Shown in pieces: positions 44,377 to 53,077 of a stretch of DNA of 64,000 bases. The position numbers and the translations under genes are program-made. Under the pieces are notes generated by a model. It was not told where the DNA came from. It saw nothing but the letters and a program-made list of their open reading frames with translations, and searched no databases. How positions within the stretch are numbered: position 1 is the first letter of the stretch; every line of letters begins with the position of its first letter. The DNA comes from Verrucomicrobia bacterium LW23 (GTDB lineage Bacteria; Verrucomicrobiota; Verrucomicrobiia; Methylacidiphilales; UBA1321), in NCBI GenBank assembly GCA_003054695.1, contig QAZA01000050.1, forward strand, positions 124,001 through 188,000, written 5' to 3'.

Positions 44377-45729
44377 ATGACACTCTCCCCTCCGGCCGTC
44401 CTGCTCACCCCCCACCGGTTCCCCGCCCAAACCGCGCGCTCCCTGGATTTTCAGGTGACCGCCAACGGCGTGCCGCTGGATGTTATCAGCCACTCCGCCG
44501 CGCACTTTACGTCGCTGGAGTGCGACGGCCCAGTGAGCATCGCCCTTACCCGCCTGCACGGCGCCGACGGAGCCCGGGCCCCGCGCTCCATTGTTGTGCG
44601 CCCCTCCCGCCATGGCATCCAGCCCCGCGTGGAGACAACCCCAAGCGGCACGCGCGCAACCTTCGCCATCGCCGGCCCCGTTTGCCTGCAGGTGGAGATG
44701 GATGGCGCGCCGCTGCTCTACATCTACGCCCTGCCCCCCGCAGCGGAGAGCCCGCGCGGCCCGCACGTGCGCCGGTTTGAAAGCGGCCGCGTGCACGACG
44801 TCGGCATGTTGACGCTCGGCACCGGCGAGGTGTGCTGGCTGGAGCCCGGCGCCATCGTCCGCGGCAGCATCCGCGCCGCCGACGCGCGGGACGTGCTTAT
44901 CGGCGGCTACGGCGTGCTGGACGGCAGCCTGTGGCCGGAGCGCGGCGAGCCTCTGAAAAAGGCGATCATTCTGGAGCGCTGCAGCAATTGCCGCGTGGAG
45001 AACATCCTGATGGTGAGCCCCTGCCGCTGGATGGTGGTGCTGGCCGACAGCGAGGATATGCAGGTGCGCGGCGTACGCCAGGTGGCCGACACCGTAAGCT
45101 CCGACGGCATCGACATCGTGGGCTCGCGCCGCGTACGCATCAGCGGCTGCATGCTGCACAATGGCGACGATAACATCGCGATCAAAGCGCTGAACGATAA
45201 CCCTGGGCAATCCGGCGAGCGCTGGTGTGGCAATGTGGAGGCCATTGTTGTAAGTGATTGCAGCTTCTACAACATCCACGGCGGCTCGGCCATGGAGATC
45301 GGCTACGAGACGTGCACGGAGCACATCCGCAACATCCGGTTCGAGGACATTGATGTGCTTGCAGTGCACCAGTTTGGCTCGGTCTTTGGCATCCATACGG
45401 GCGATCGCGCGCAGGTCCACGGGATCACCTGGGAACGCATTCGGGTGGAGCACCATTACGACAAGCTTATCGATATGCGCGTGGTGTGGTCGCGCTGGAA
45501 CCGCGACGCCCAGCGAGGCAGCGTGCGGCTGGTGGTCTTCCGGGATATCAGCGTGGTGCAGATTCCTCCCAACGTCGGCTACACGCTCAGCGTCATCGCT
45601 GGGTATGACGCTGAGCACACGATCAGCGACGTGCTCTTCGAGAACTTTGTGCTGGGCGGCCGTCGCGTGGCCAACGCCGACCACCTGGATCTCGTCACCC
45701 GCCACGCGCACAACCTGGTGTTTCGTTAA
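44377..45729 (+). CDS. GH28-type right-handed beta-helix glycosidase
   Basis: 450 residues from the ATG at 44377. Residues about 150-440 form a parallel beta-helix. The GH28-like catalytic strand reads SSDGIDIVGSRRVRISGCMLHNGDDNIAIKA (Asp about 243, and the DD pair near 267), followed by GGSAMEIGYE where polygalacturonases have GHG. No signal peptide is seen, so it may act inside the cell on oligosaccharides. It is divergent from a LacI gene, and the GH74-esterase gene follows on the same strand. Confidence 0.8.
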   Translation: MTLSPPAVLLTPHRFPAQTARSLDFQVTANGVPLDVISHSAAHFTSLECDGPVSIALTRLHGADGARAPRSIVVRPSRHGIQPRVETTPSGTRATFAIAGPVCLQVEMDGAPLLYIYALPPAAESPRGPHVRRFESGRVHDVGMLTLGTGEVCWLEPGAIVRGSIRAADARDVLIGGYGVLDGSLWPERGEPLKKAIILERCSNCRVENILMVSPCRWMVVLADSEDMQVRGVRQVADTVSSDGIDIVGSRRVRISGCMLHNGDDNIAIKALNDNPGQSGERWCGNVEAIVVSDCSFYNIHGGSAMEIGYETCTEHIRNIRFEDIDVLAVHQFGSVFGIHTGDRAQVHGITWERIRVEHHYDKLIDMRVVWSRWNRDAQRGSVRLVVFRDISVVQIPPNVGYTLSVIAGYDAEHTISDVLFENFVLGGRRVANADHLDLVTRHAHNLVFR

Positions 45730-45887
45730 GCCTGCGCAAAGCCTGTTCAAAGCTTTAACGGAGAAATCAGTGATTCCGTCTCCCATGCTCCCTCTCCCCG
45801 GGACGCCTCGCCTTACGTAAGCCAAGCCGGTAACTCCTTCCCGTTACGATACTTCCACTTTTAACCACATCCACACCCCCTCCCCCC

Positions 45888-48800
45888 ATGCCCGGCCGCA
45901 TCCTTCAACGCACAGCCGTTCTCCTGCTTTCGCTCGCGACTCTACTTTCCCTGTGCGGCGCCGTCCAAAGCGCCCGTGCCGCGGATCTCTCCACCCAGTA
46001 CGAGTGGAAGCCGGTACGCATCGGCGCCGGCGGCTTCGTCACCGGGCTGGTTATCCATCCGCTGGACCCCGAAGTGCGCTACTGCCGCACAGACGTGGGC
46101 AACGCCTACCGGTGGGATACCGCGCTTAAGGAATGGATGCCCATGGTCGTCAGCCATCGCGACGCCACCGGCAAGCCGCCCGCGGGAGCGGCAGGCACGG
46201 GCGTTCCGGCTTCCGTTGCGGCGGCGCCTTCGAAGATCGGCGTGGAATCGATCGCGGTCGATCCGCGCAACAAAAACGTGGTGCTCATCGCCTTTCCCGC
46301 CAAGTTCAGCTCGTCGGACAAGTCGCGCACGACGCCCGTGCTCGGCTCCGTGTTCCGCAGCAACGACGGCGGCCGCAGCTTTGTCCAGAGCGACCTGAAC
46401 GTGAAGATGGTGCCCAACGGCAGCTGGCGGCATAAAGGCGAATGCATGGGCATCGACCCCGCCAACCCGCAAACCGTCTACTACGGCAGCCGCCAAAACG
46501 GCCTGTGGAAAAGCACAGACGGCGGCATGCGCTGGAAACAGCTGACCACCGGCGGCGCCCCCGCGGCCACAGCCAACGTACCCGGCGTGCGCTTTGACCG
46601 CGTGCCCGGCCAAAGCACCAGCACCGTGTACGCCATAGTGGAAGGCACCGGCGTCCTGAAGTCGACCGACGCGGGCGACACGTGGACCGATGTCGGCGCA
46701 AAGTCCGGCCTGGAAGGCAAAGTGGGCAACAGCACCGTGGACCAGGACGGCAACCTGTTTGTGGTGCGCGGCGGCTCCACCAAAATCTGGCGCATGACGC
46801 GCGCCGGCGAGTGGAAGGAGCTCTCGCCCCACTTCGGCTCCTCCGGCAACAACGCCAACGGGCTTGCGGTGGACCCCACCAACGCGCGGCGCATCTTTGC
46901 CATAGGCGCGGGTTCCTGCATCTCGCGCTCGCTGGACGGCGGCGACACATGGGTTTGCCTGGGCAACACCCTTACCTTTGCCAACACGTTTGGCTGGCTG
47001 CCGCAAAAGGTTAACGGCAGCAGCAAAGCGTGGCGCTCCAACGGCGGCATTCTCTTCGACACAAAAGGGCGGCTGTGGATTATGCAGGGCAACGAGGGCA
47101 TCCTCACCGCCACACCCGCGTCGGGCGATCCCGAAACGGCAAAGGAGCCGCTGCAATGGACAATTGACAGCAAGGGCATCGAGGAGTTTGTGGCGCATGA
47201 TGTTGCCTTTATCCCCGGCACCGGCGGGCGCATGATTACCGCCGTGGAAGACGGAACAGCCTTCCTCATCCGCAACCCGGATAACTTTGACACCGCACAG
47301 GCCACATTGCAGAAGCAGCTCATCTCCAACGCTACTAGCGTGGCCATCTGTCCAAACGCACCCAACGTTCTGGTGGTTACCAGCGCGGATATTCATCATA
47401 CGGGCTCCGGCAAGGATTACTCCGGCATCTCGCTGGACGGCGGCGAAACATGGGCATCCTTTCCGACTCCCCCCGCCGCGGCGCGTGCCGGCACCATCGC
47501 CATCAGCCGGCGCGAGGGCTGGGGCGACGGTCAGGATCATCTGGTGTGGTACCCTCTCGGCAACCGCCCGCCGCACTGGTCCCACGACGGCGGCAAGACG
47601 TGGCAGGTGGGCGCGGGCTTTCCACTCAAGGCCAACGGCGCGTTTGATCAGAACATCAGCGGCTACTGGAATGGCTCCCTCAAACAACGCGCGCTGATCG
47701 CCGATCCCCACAAGGCGGACCGCTTTTTCCTCTACACCATTTGGGGCGGCGCCTCGCGTCTCTACCGCAGTGACGACGGTGGCCGCAACTGGACTCCCCT
47801 GCCCGACTCCGGCCTTCCGCACGGCGGCCACCACGCGCAGTTTGCCGCCAACCCGTTCGTCGCCAACGACATCTGGTTTTGCGACGGCTGGGAAAGCGGC
47901 GGTGAGAGCGGCCTCTGGCACTCCATCGACGGCGCCACGTTTACCAAAGTCCCCGGCGTGGAGCGCGCCATCAACGTAGCCGTGGGCAAGGGCAAAGACG
48001 GCGCGGGGGCGGATAAAGGCGCCGTCTACATCTACGGCAAACTCGCCGGCGACTCCAACTGGGGCATCTTCCGCACCCTGGACGCCGGAGGCACCTGGGA
48101 TCGCGTGGCCTACTACCCCGCGGGCCAGCTCGACATCCCCACCCGCATGGCCGCATCCCCCGACACCTTCGGGCTCCTCGCCATCGGCCTCTCCGGCAAC
48201 AGCTTTGTGTACGGCAAGCCTGTCCCCAGCGCCGCTGCCGCTCCCCTTCAGCCCATGGGTGATGGCGCGGGCGCGGAATCCTACCCGGCGATTGCACCCA
48301 CGCTCAAGGATGTGACTTTCTTATCAGCAGATCGCCCGCACAAAATGGACATTTATCTGCCTGATAAAGCGGTCACAGCGAACACAAAGCTCCCTGCTGT
48401 CGTCGTCATCCACGGCGGCGGCTGGTCCGGCGGCAAAAAGATCTGGGGCTTCCCCGTGGAGTTTGCCAAACGCGCCGTGCCAGCCGGCTACGCGGTGTTT
48501 TGCCCGGACTACCAGCTGAACGAATTTGCCGAGAAGAACGGCAAAAAGGTATCCACCAAAAAGGGCGGCCCGCAAAACATATACGATTGCCTGGACGCCA
48601 TCAGCTGGGTGCGCGAGAACGCCGCCACGTACGGAGTCGATCCCGACCGCATCAGCGTGGCGGGCGACTCCGCCGGCGGTCAACTGGCCATGCTGGCCGC
48701 TTACGGCTGCGACGCGCCCGTCCTGAGCGAAGGGCGCCTGTACCCCAAAGTGAGCGCCCGCGTCCGCTGCGTCGTGAACTTCTACGGCGTTGCCAACTTC

Positions 48801-49172
48801 GAGACTTTCCCCGCCTGGGCCGGGTGGACGTTCCTCAAAAGCCAGAGCGACCCCGACGAGGTAAAAGCCGCGCTGCTGAAAAAGTACAGCCCCGTCACCT
48901 ACCTCACCGCCGCGTCGCCGCCCACCCTCATCGTCCACGGTCGCAAGGACAGCGGCGTGACGTGGAAGCAGTCCGAGGAGCTGGCCGGCCGCCTTAAAGC
49001 GCTGGGCGTACGGTACGAGTTCATCACGCTGGAGCACGCCACCAGGCACGCCTTCAACTTCGATACGGACGAGTACGACCTCACCGCCATCACCCTCAGG
49101 TTTCTGGCGGAGCACTCGCAGGCCGGTGCGCAGGCGCCGGCTGCCAGGCAGGGCCGCGGCGCTGCGCTATAG
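45888..49172 (+). CDS. GH74-type beta-propeller / carbohydrate esterase fusion
   Basis: 1094 residues with a signal peptide (about 1-32). The front part (about 38-780) matches GH74: YEWKPVRIGAGGFVTGLVIHP followed by RTDVGNAYRWD with the catalytic-type Asp, SxDGG beta-propeller repeats (STDGGMRW, STDAGDTW, SLDGGDTW, SDDGGRNW), and large SGNNANG and SGIS loops. A linker at about 780-810 precedes an alpha/beta-hydrolase domain (to about 1085) with HGGGW, GDSAGG nucleophile Ser, Asp in GRKDSGV and His in TRHAFNF. The front part suggests xyloglucan hydrolysis and the tail an acetyl-type esterase, so one protein may deacetylate and cleave decorated hemicellulose. It is probably secreted. Confidence 0.85.
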   Translation: MPGRILQRTAVLLLSLATLLSLCGAVQSARAADLSTQYEWKPVRIGAGGFVTGLVIHPLDPEVRYCRTDVGNAYRWDTALKEWMPMVVSHRDATGKPPAGAAGTGVPASVAAAPSKIGVESIAVDPRNKNVVLIAFPAKFSSSDKSRTTPVLGSVFRSNDGGRSFVQSDLNVKMVPNGSWRHKGECMGIDPANPQTVYYGSRQNGLWKSTDGGMRWKQLTTGGAPAATANVPGVRFDRVPGQSTSTVYAIVEGTGVLKSTDAGDTWTDVGAKSGLEGKVGNSTVDQDGNLFVVRGGSTKIWRMTRAGEWKELSPHFGSSGNNANGLAVDPTNARRIFAIGAGSCISRSLDGGDTWVCLGNTLTFANTFGWLPQKVNGSSKAWRSNGGILFDTKGRLWIMQGNEGILTATPASGDPETAKEPLQWTIDSKGIEEFVAHDVAFIPGTGGRMITAVEDGTAFLIRNPDNFDTAQATLQKQLISNATSVAICPNAPNVLVVTSADIHHTGSGKDYSGISLDGGETWASFPTPPAAARAGTIAISRREGWGDGQDHLVWYPLGNRPPHWSHDGGKTWQVGAGFPLKANGAFDQNISGYWNGSLKQRALIADPHKADRFFLYTIWGGASRLYRSDDGGRNWTPLPDSGLPHGGHHAQFAANPFVANDIWFCDGWESGGESGLWHSIDGATFTKVPGVERAINVAVGKGKDGAGADKGAVYIYGKLAGDSNWGIFRTLDAGGTWDRVAYYPAGQLDIPTRMAASPDTFGLLAIGLSGNSFVYGKPVPSAAAAPLQPMGDGAGAESYPAIAPTLKDVTFLSADRPHKMDIYLPDKAVTANTKLPAVVVIHGGGWSGGKKIWGFPVEFAKRAVPAGYAVFCPDYQLNEFAEKNGKKVSTKKGGPQNIYDCLDAISWVRENAATYGVDPDRISVAGDSAGGQLAMLAAYGCDAPVLSEGRLYPKVSARVRCVVNFYGVANFETFPAWAGWTFLKSQSDPDEVKAALLKKYSPVTYLTAASPPTLIVHGRKDSGVTWKQSEELAGRLKALGVRYEFITLEHATRHAFNFDTDEYDLTAITLRFLAEHSQAGAQAPAARQGRGAAL

Positions 49173-49193
49173 GCCTGCGGCGGCCTTCGGCCA

Positions 49194-49982
49194 TCAATGC
49201 TTTCCCTGCACGCCTGCCATGTATTCCTGAACGATCGCAGACATCGCTGCCGCCAGGTTGTGGTTGCTCTTCACAAATTTGGGCTTGAACCACGGGAACG
49301 TGCCGAGCAGGTCGGTTGTAACCAGAATCTGGCCGTCACACGCATCGCCGGAGCCAATCCCGATGGTGGGGATACCCACCGCGCGGGAGATTTCCGCGGC
49401 CAGGTCGGGCACCACAAGCTCCATCACCAGGGCGCAGGCGCCGGCCGCTTCCAGCGCCCGGGCGTCGCCCAGCAGGCGCGCGCGCTCAGCCTCCAGGCGG
49501 CCTTTGATGCGGTAGCCGCCTTCCTCGCGGATGTGCTGCGGCAGCATGCCGATGTGGCCCACCACCTCAATCCCTTGCGCGCGAATGGCTTGCACGCGCG
49601 GGGCCATATCGCTGCCGCCCTCCAGTTTCACCGCGTCCGCGCCCGCGTCGGCCAGGCGGCGCGCGTTGGCAATGGCCTGCGCGTCGGTCTCGTAGCTTTC
49701 GAAGGGGAGGTCCGCCACCAGAAACGCGTGGGTCACGCCGCGCGCGGCGGCTCGCAGGTGGTGCTCAATGTGATCCATTGTCACCTGAGTCGTATCCTTA
49801 AAGCCAAGCACCACCATGCCCAGAGAATCGCCTACCAGCAGCAGCGGCACGCCCGCCTCATCCAGCAAACGCGCGGTCGGGTAGTCGTACGCGGTAAGGG
49901 TGGGGAGCTTCCGTCCCTCGGCCTTCCACTGCGAGAGGGTGGCCGCGGATATCTTGTGGCCGGAATGGGCGCTCTGGATCAT
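49194..49982 (-). CDS. panB: 3-methyl-2-oxobutanoate hydroxymethyltransferase
   Basis: 262 residues from the ATG at 49982; a GTG two codons upstream is an alternative. Motifs are VGDSLGMVVLG (metal/substrate binding), DLPFESYE, AVKLEGG, GHIGMLPQ and VMELVVPDLA, then the GIGSG block. It makes ketopantoate in pantothenate/CoA synthesis. The end lies close to the convergent GH74-esterase gene, and no panC is seen. Confidence 0.95.
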   Translation of the reverse strand: MIQSAHSGHKISAATLSQWKAEGRKLPTLTAYDYPTARLLDEAGVPLLLVGDSLGMVVLGFKDTTQVTMDHIEHHLRAAARGVTHAFLVADLPFESYETDAQAIANARRLADAGADAVKLEGGSDMAPRVQAIRAQGIEVVGHIGMLPQHIREEGGYRIKGRLEAERARLLGDARALEAAGACALVMELVVPDLAAEISRAVGIPTIGIGSGDACDGQILVTTDLLGTFPWFKPKFVKSNHNLAAAMSAIVQEYMAGVQGKH

Positions 49983-50109
49983 GAGCACACCTTACGCGCT
50001 TTTGTCCGCATGTGCATGGCAAAAGTGCGGAGAAATCGCAGGGAAATGCGCGGCGTGCGGCGGCGCGGCCGGGCGCTCCCGCTATGTGCCCCGCGCCGCC
50101 TCCCGCTCG

Positions 50110-50301
50110 TCAAAGTAGGCGGTGGATCTGTCGGAGTAGAGCATCCAGCGCATAGCAAAAGGCCAATGCCCCCGCGGGCAGCATGAACGCGGTCAAGTCG
50201 AAATGGAGACGCCCGACAGCGAAGGCAGCCACGATGTTGAAAATCGCAAGCATCCCCGCAATGCAGAAGAGGATGCCGAGGATGAGAATACGTTTGGGCA
50301 T
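50110..50301 (-). CDS. Small two-helix membrane protein (63 aa)
   Basis: 63 residues, beginning MPKRILILGILFCIAG, with two hydrophobic segments (about 4-28 and 36-54) and a basic C-terminus (LLRQIHRLL). No family is recognised. An alternative reading is a spurious hydrophobic frame, since no strong ribosome site is obvious. Confidence 0.5.
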   Translation of the reverse strand: MPKRILILGILFCIAGMLAIFNIVAAFAVGRLHFDLTAFMLPAGALAFCYALDALLRQIHRLL

Positions 50302-50486
50302 AGACGTGACATAGGTATCACAACATTATGATACACCTTGCATACACGCCATATCTCCATGTGTCAAGACTCGTTTAAAGGCAAGTGAAGGCGACGAAGT
50401 GGAGATCACCGGCCTGGCGATTTGCCGCCGGCGCCCCGGTGCGGCCACGGGGCACGTTCTGAGGAGACACTGCCAGCGCCGCTCGT

Positions 50487-50843
50487 TCAGCCTGCCAGAT
50501 TGCTCAAAAAAAGCTCGGCCTGCAGCCAGTGCTCCATGTCCTTGCCGTCGGGGCTGCCATCCTGCAGGTAGAACAGGTAGGCCAGGCCGGCAATCGCCTC
50601 GCGGCCGGCGGGGATGGTTGGCGACTCGCGCAGCGTCATCAACCGGTCCGTCGCGGCGTCGTCCGGGTACACCCAGCGGGAGGGGGCGATAAAGTTGGTC
50701 TCCTGCTGCCTCCGGGCGGTGCCGGAGCGGCCTTCGCTCGCATCCGGCCCGTTACCCGGGCAGATGTGCTGGCTGAGGCAAAGGCGCATGGCAGCGGAGC
50801 CGGCGGGAAGAGTGCTGGACGTGAGCATAATCGATAGATTCAT
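50487..50843 (-). CDS. DUF2934-type small protein (118 aa)
   Basis: 118 residues from the ATG at 50843 (a GTG at 50855 is an alternative). The C-terminal segment AYLFYLQDGSPDGKDMEHWLQAEL matches DUF2934, short proteins with the pattern A-x-x-x-Y-x-x-x-G-x-x-x-G-x-D-x-x-x-W-L-x-A-E that often lie near stress-related genes. The N-terminal part is not conserved. Function unknown. Confidence 0.72.
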   Translation of the reverse strand: MNLSIMLTSSTLPAGSAAMRLCLSQHICPGNGPDASEGRSGTARRQQETNFIAPSRWVYPDDAATDRLMTLRESPTIPAGREAIAGLAYLFYLQDGSPDGKDMEHWLQAELFLSNLAG

Positions 50844-51140
50844 GGCTAACTTCACTTAATAAATCAGGTTATTAGGGCGCAGGAAAGGCCGAATTTATCC
50901 CATCGCGGAAAAATCCAGCCCGGCATGCGTACAACAGTGGCGGCAGGTGGTCACGCAAGGACCCGATATCGAGAAAGGGGAGCTAGTCGGACAGTAGTGG
51001 TGCAGAAAGCAGGACTGCGCGAGCGAGTGGGTGAGAGAGTGAATGGAGTGGAGCTCATCCGCGCCGCCCGACGAGCGTGTTCGTGTGGGTTTGCAGGGCG
51101 GCGCGGAAAGCCTGTGGATTTGCGTAAGAAGGGCTACCCG

Positions 51141-51338
51141 TTAGCGACGCACAAAAATGGCGCCCATCACCAGACCCGTCAGCAGGGCGATGCCGATGCC
51201 ATACATCGGCTTCTCGCGCACGTAGTCCACGGCAAAATCCTTGGGAAGGCGGGCCAGGCTGGCCAGATCGTGCGCGCACTGGTTAATGCGCTGTTTGGCG
51301 ATTTCGGAGCGGGAGCAGACAACAGTAGGTATATCCAT
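51141..51338 (-). CDS. DUF883/ElaB-like small membrane protein (65 aa)
   Basis: 65 residues. A helical N-terminal part (about 12-40) precedes VREKPMYGIGIALLTGLVMGAIF, which matches the C-terminal anchor of ElaB/YqjD (DUF883), tail-anchored proteins that associate with ribosomes or membrane in stationary phase. Similar membrane-anchored genes accompany stress clusters. Function here unknown. Confidence 0.7.
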   Translation of the reverse strand: MDIPTVVCSRSEIAKQRINQCAHDLASLARLPKDFAVDYVREKPMYGIGIALLTGLVMGAIFVRR

Positions 51339-51560
51339 AGCGGTAGAAGTGTTACAGGTTGATGTTGAGTGGATTATTCTTCGTTAACGTTTTGCGGACA
51401 GTTTAGAGATGCACGTAAATTGTGAAGCAGAGGCTTCCGCACCAGCGCTGCCATCAGCACCGGGTAGTCACCAGGAGCAGATCGCCAGGGTCCTTGCCTT
51501 ACCCTGTGGAAACGCGATCCGCTCCTGGCCCCACTACCTGAATGGTGCATGCGCCGCCGC

Positions 51561-52091
51561 CTACGACGACGCTCTGGGTACCTCCGCTTCGGTGGTTTCG
51601 CAGATGTCCCGGGCGCCTTCCTGCGCCAGAATCTCGCGGGCGCGGCCGACCTCCTCGGACGACTCGCAGTGCACGGAGATCAGCACGTTGCCCTCGCGCA
51701 GCTTGCCTTCGTACTGCGTCGCCTCCAGCTCGGTAAGGCCCATGCCGGCAAGTGCGCCGCTGAGCGATCCGATACCCGCGCCGATGGCCACGCCGCTGAG
51801 AGCCGCCATGATGGGCCCCGCCGCGATAAACGGCCCGACGCCCGGCACCGCAATAGCGCCCGCGCCCAGCACCCAGCCGGCCACGCCGCCAAAGAGGCCC
51901 CCGGTGGTGCCGCCAATCACCGCGCCCTCCGGCGCCTTGGTGCTGTTGGAAATAGCGAAGTCCCGAGGGGCCGTGCTGTCGGAATAGAGCACCGACAAAT
52001 CCTCGGCCGTAAAGCCGAAGGCATGCAGCTTGGCCAGCAGCGATTCGGTCTGCCCGCGATTATCTACGATGCCAAAGACGGATGTATTCAT
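51561..52091 (-). CDS. Glycine-zipper, YflT/GsiB-like stress protein (176 aa)
   Basis: 176 residues. Residues 1-45 (SVFGIVDNRGQTESLLAKLHAFGFTAEDLSVL) resemble the heat-induced YflT-type domain. The centre (about 58-115) is a Gly/Ala-rich double glycine zipper (EGAVIGGTTGGLFGGVAG, then GAGIGSLSGALAGMG), which may insert in membrane. The end (about 125-165; VLISVHCESSEEVGRAREILAQEG) is an alpha/beta domain. It is probably a membrane-associated stress protein. Confidence 0.78.
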   Translation of the reverse strand: MNTSVFGIVDNRGQTESLLAKLHAFGFTAEDLSVLYSDSTAPRDFAISNSTKAPEGAVIGGTTGGLFGGVAGWVLGAGAIAVPGVGPFIAAGPIMAALSGVAIGAGIGSLSGALAGMGLTELEATQYEGKLREGNVLISVHCESSEEVGRAREILAQEGARDICETTEAEVPRASS

Positions 52092-52252
52092 AACGCAATG
52101 CTGGGTGTGCTTATACAGAAATTAATAAATGAGAGACGCCGGATTATTCTTTATTTAAAGCTTATATGTAGCTTATGAGAAATGACGTTGATAACTATTC
52201 GCGATGAAATGTAATCAGAAATAAGGAATATCCGGCGCCCTCAGCGTCGCTG

Positions 52253-52816
52253 TCAGGGCTTCGGTTCCGCGGGCGCGGTCTCGTTGCGCGGATCGCTGGT
52301 TCCCAGCGCTTTGGGCTCCGCGGGCACCTGGTTGGCCACCGTCAGTTCGTTCTTCAGCACATAGCCGGCTGTATTCTTTTTGGCGGCGTTAATGACGTTG
52401 GTCAGCTCCTGGCGTGTCGCAACCTCACCGCGCAGAAAGACTTCCTTGTCCTTGGTGGTGATGATTTTGATGTTTTGACCGCTGAGGGAAAGGCCTTCGA
52501 TCTTCAGGACATCATTGCGAATATTTTGTGTTACCTTCAGGTCAGCCGCTTCTTCGGACTGATCCATGGGCGAGGCCATCTGCTTCGCCTCTTCGGCTTC
52601 GGCCCTGGCCTGTTGTTTAATGATTTTCTCGCGTTTGACTTCCTTGGAATCGGAGGGCTTTACTTCTGTACTGTCCGAGGCCGCTTCAGCCTCAGCCTTC
52701 TTCGCGTTGTCCTTGGACAAGCTGTCGGTCGTATCGGCCGCATGCACAGAAGAAAGCGGCAGCGCCGCCAGCGCGGCAACGGCCCCCACAATAAGGTATG
52801 GGCATTTTGCTTTCAT
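52253..52816 (-). CDS. Secreted BON-domain protein
   Basis: 187 residues from the ATG at 52816; 10 extra residues from a later-starting frame are unlikely. The signal peptide (1-26) ends VHAAD. A Lys/Glu/Ala-rich segment (about 30-90) is followed by a BON domain (about 92-158; VTQNIRNDVLKIEGLSLSGQNIKIITT, VFLRGEV, INAAKK). BON domains bind membrane lipids and are often found in osmotic-stress proteins such as OsmY. The tail is Pro/Glu-rich. Confidence 0.82.
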   Translation of the reverse strand: MKAKCPYLIVGAVAALAALPLSSVHAADTTDSLSKDNAKKAEAEAASDSTEVKPSDSKEVKREKIIKQQARAEAEEAKQMASPMDQSEEAADLKVTQNIRNDVLKIEGLSLSGQNIKIITTKDKEVFLRGEVATRQELTNVINAAKKNTAGYVLKNELTVANQVPAEPKALGTSDPRNETAPAEPKP

Positions 52817-52935
52817 ACCATCCAAGGGATGCAAGAGCCGTGCCACATCCCTCGCTTATTACCTTAACTTGTTTGCCACCAATTACTTATATTTTTAAAG
52901 CCCGTCAGGCACAGCAATGCCCCTGGCCTGGAGGG

Positions 52936-52982
52936 GGCCTTGCACGATGCGATCTGCAACCTCGCTTGCATCGTGCAAGGCC
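52936..52982. repeat. Perfect 15-bp inverted repeat
   Basis: GGCCTTGCACGATGC (52936-52950) is exactly inverted at 52968-52982 (GCATCGTGCAAGGCC) around a 17-base loop. It lies between the BON gene start and the GH36-like gene end. There is no U-run, so it may be an extragenic palindrome rather than a terminator, although it sits where a terminator of the GH36-like gene could be. Confidence 0.65.
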
Positions 52983-53077
52983 GCTTGCGTTACGTAGTGA
53001 GGACAGCCATTCACGGAAGTGAATATGATTGTAATCATCGCATTACACGCGATGACACTTTAGCCTCATCCCCGTCC

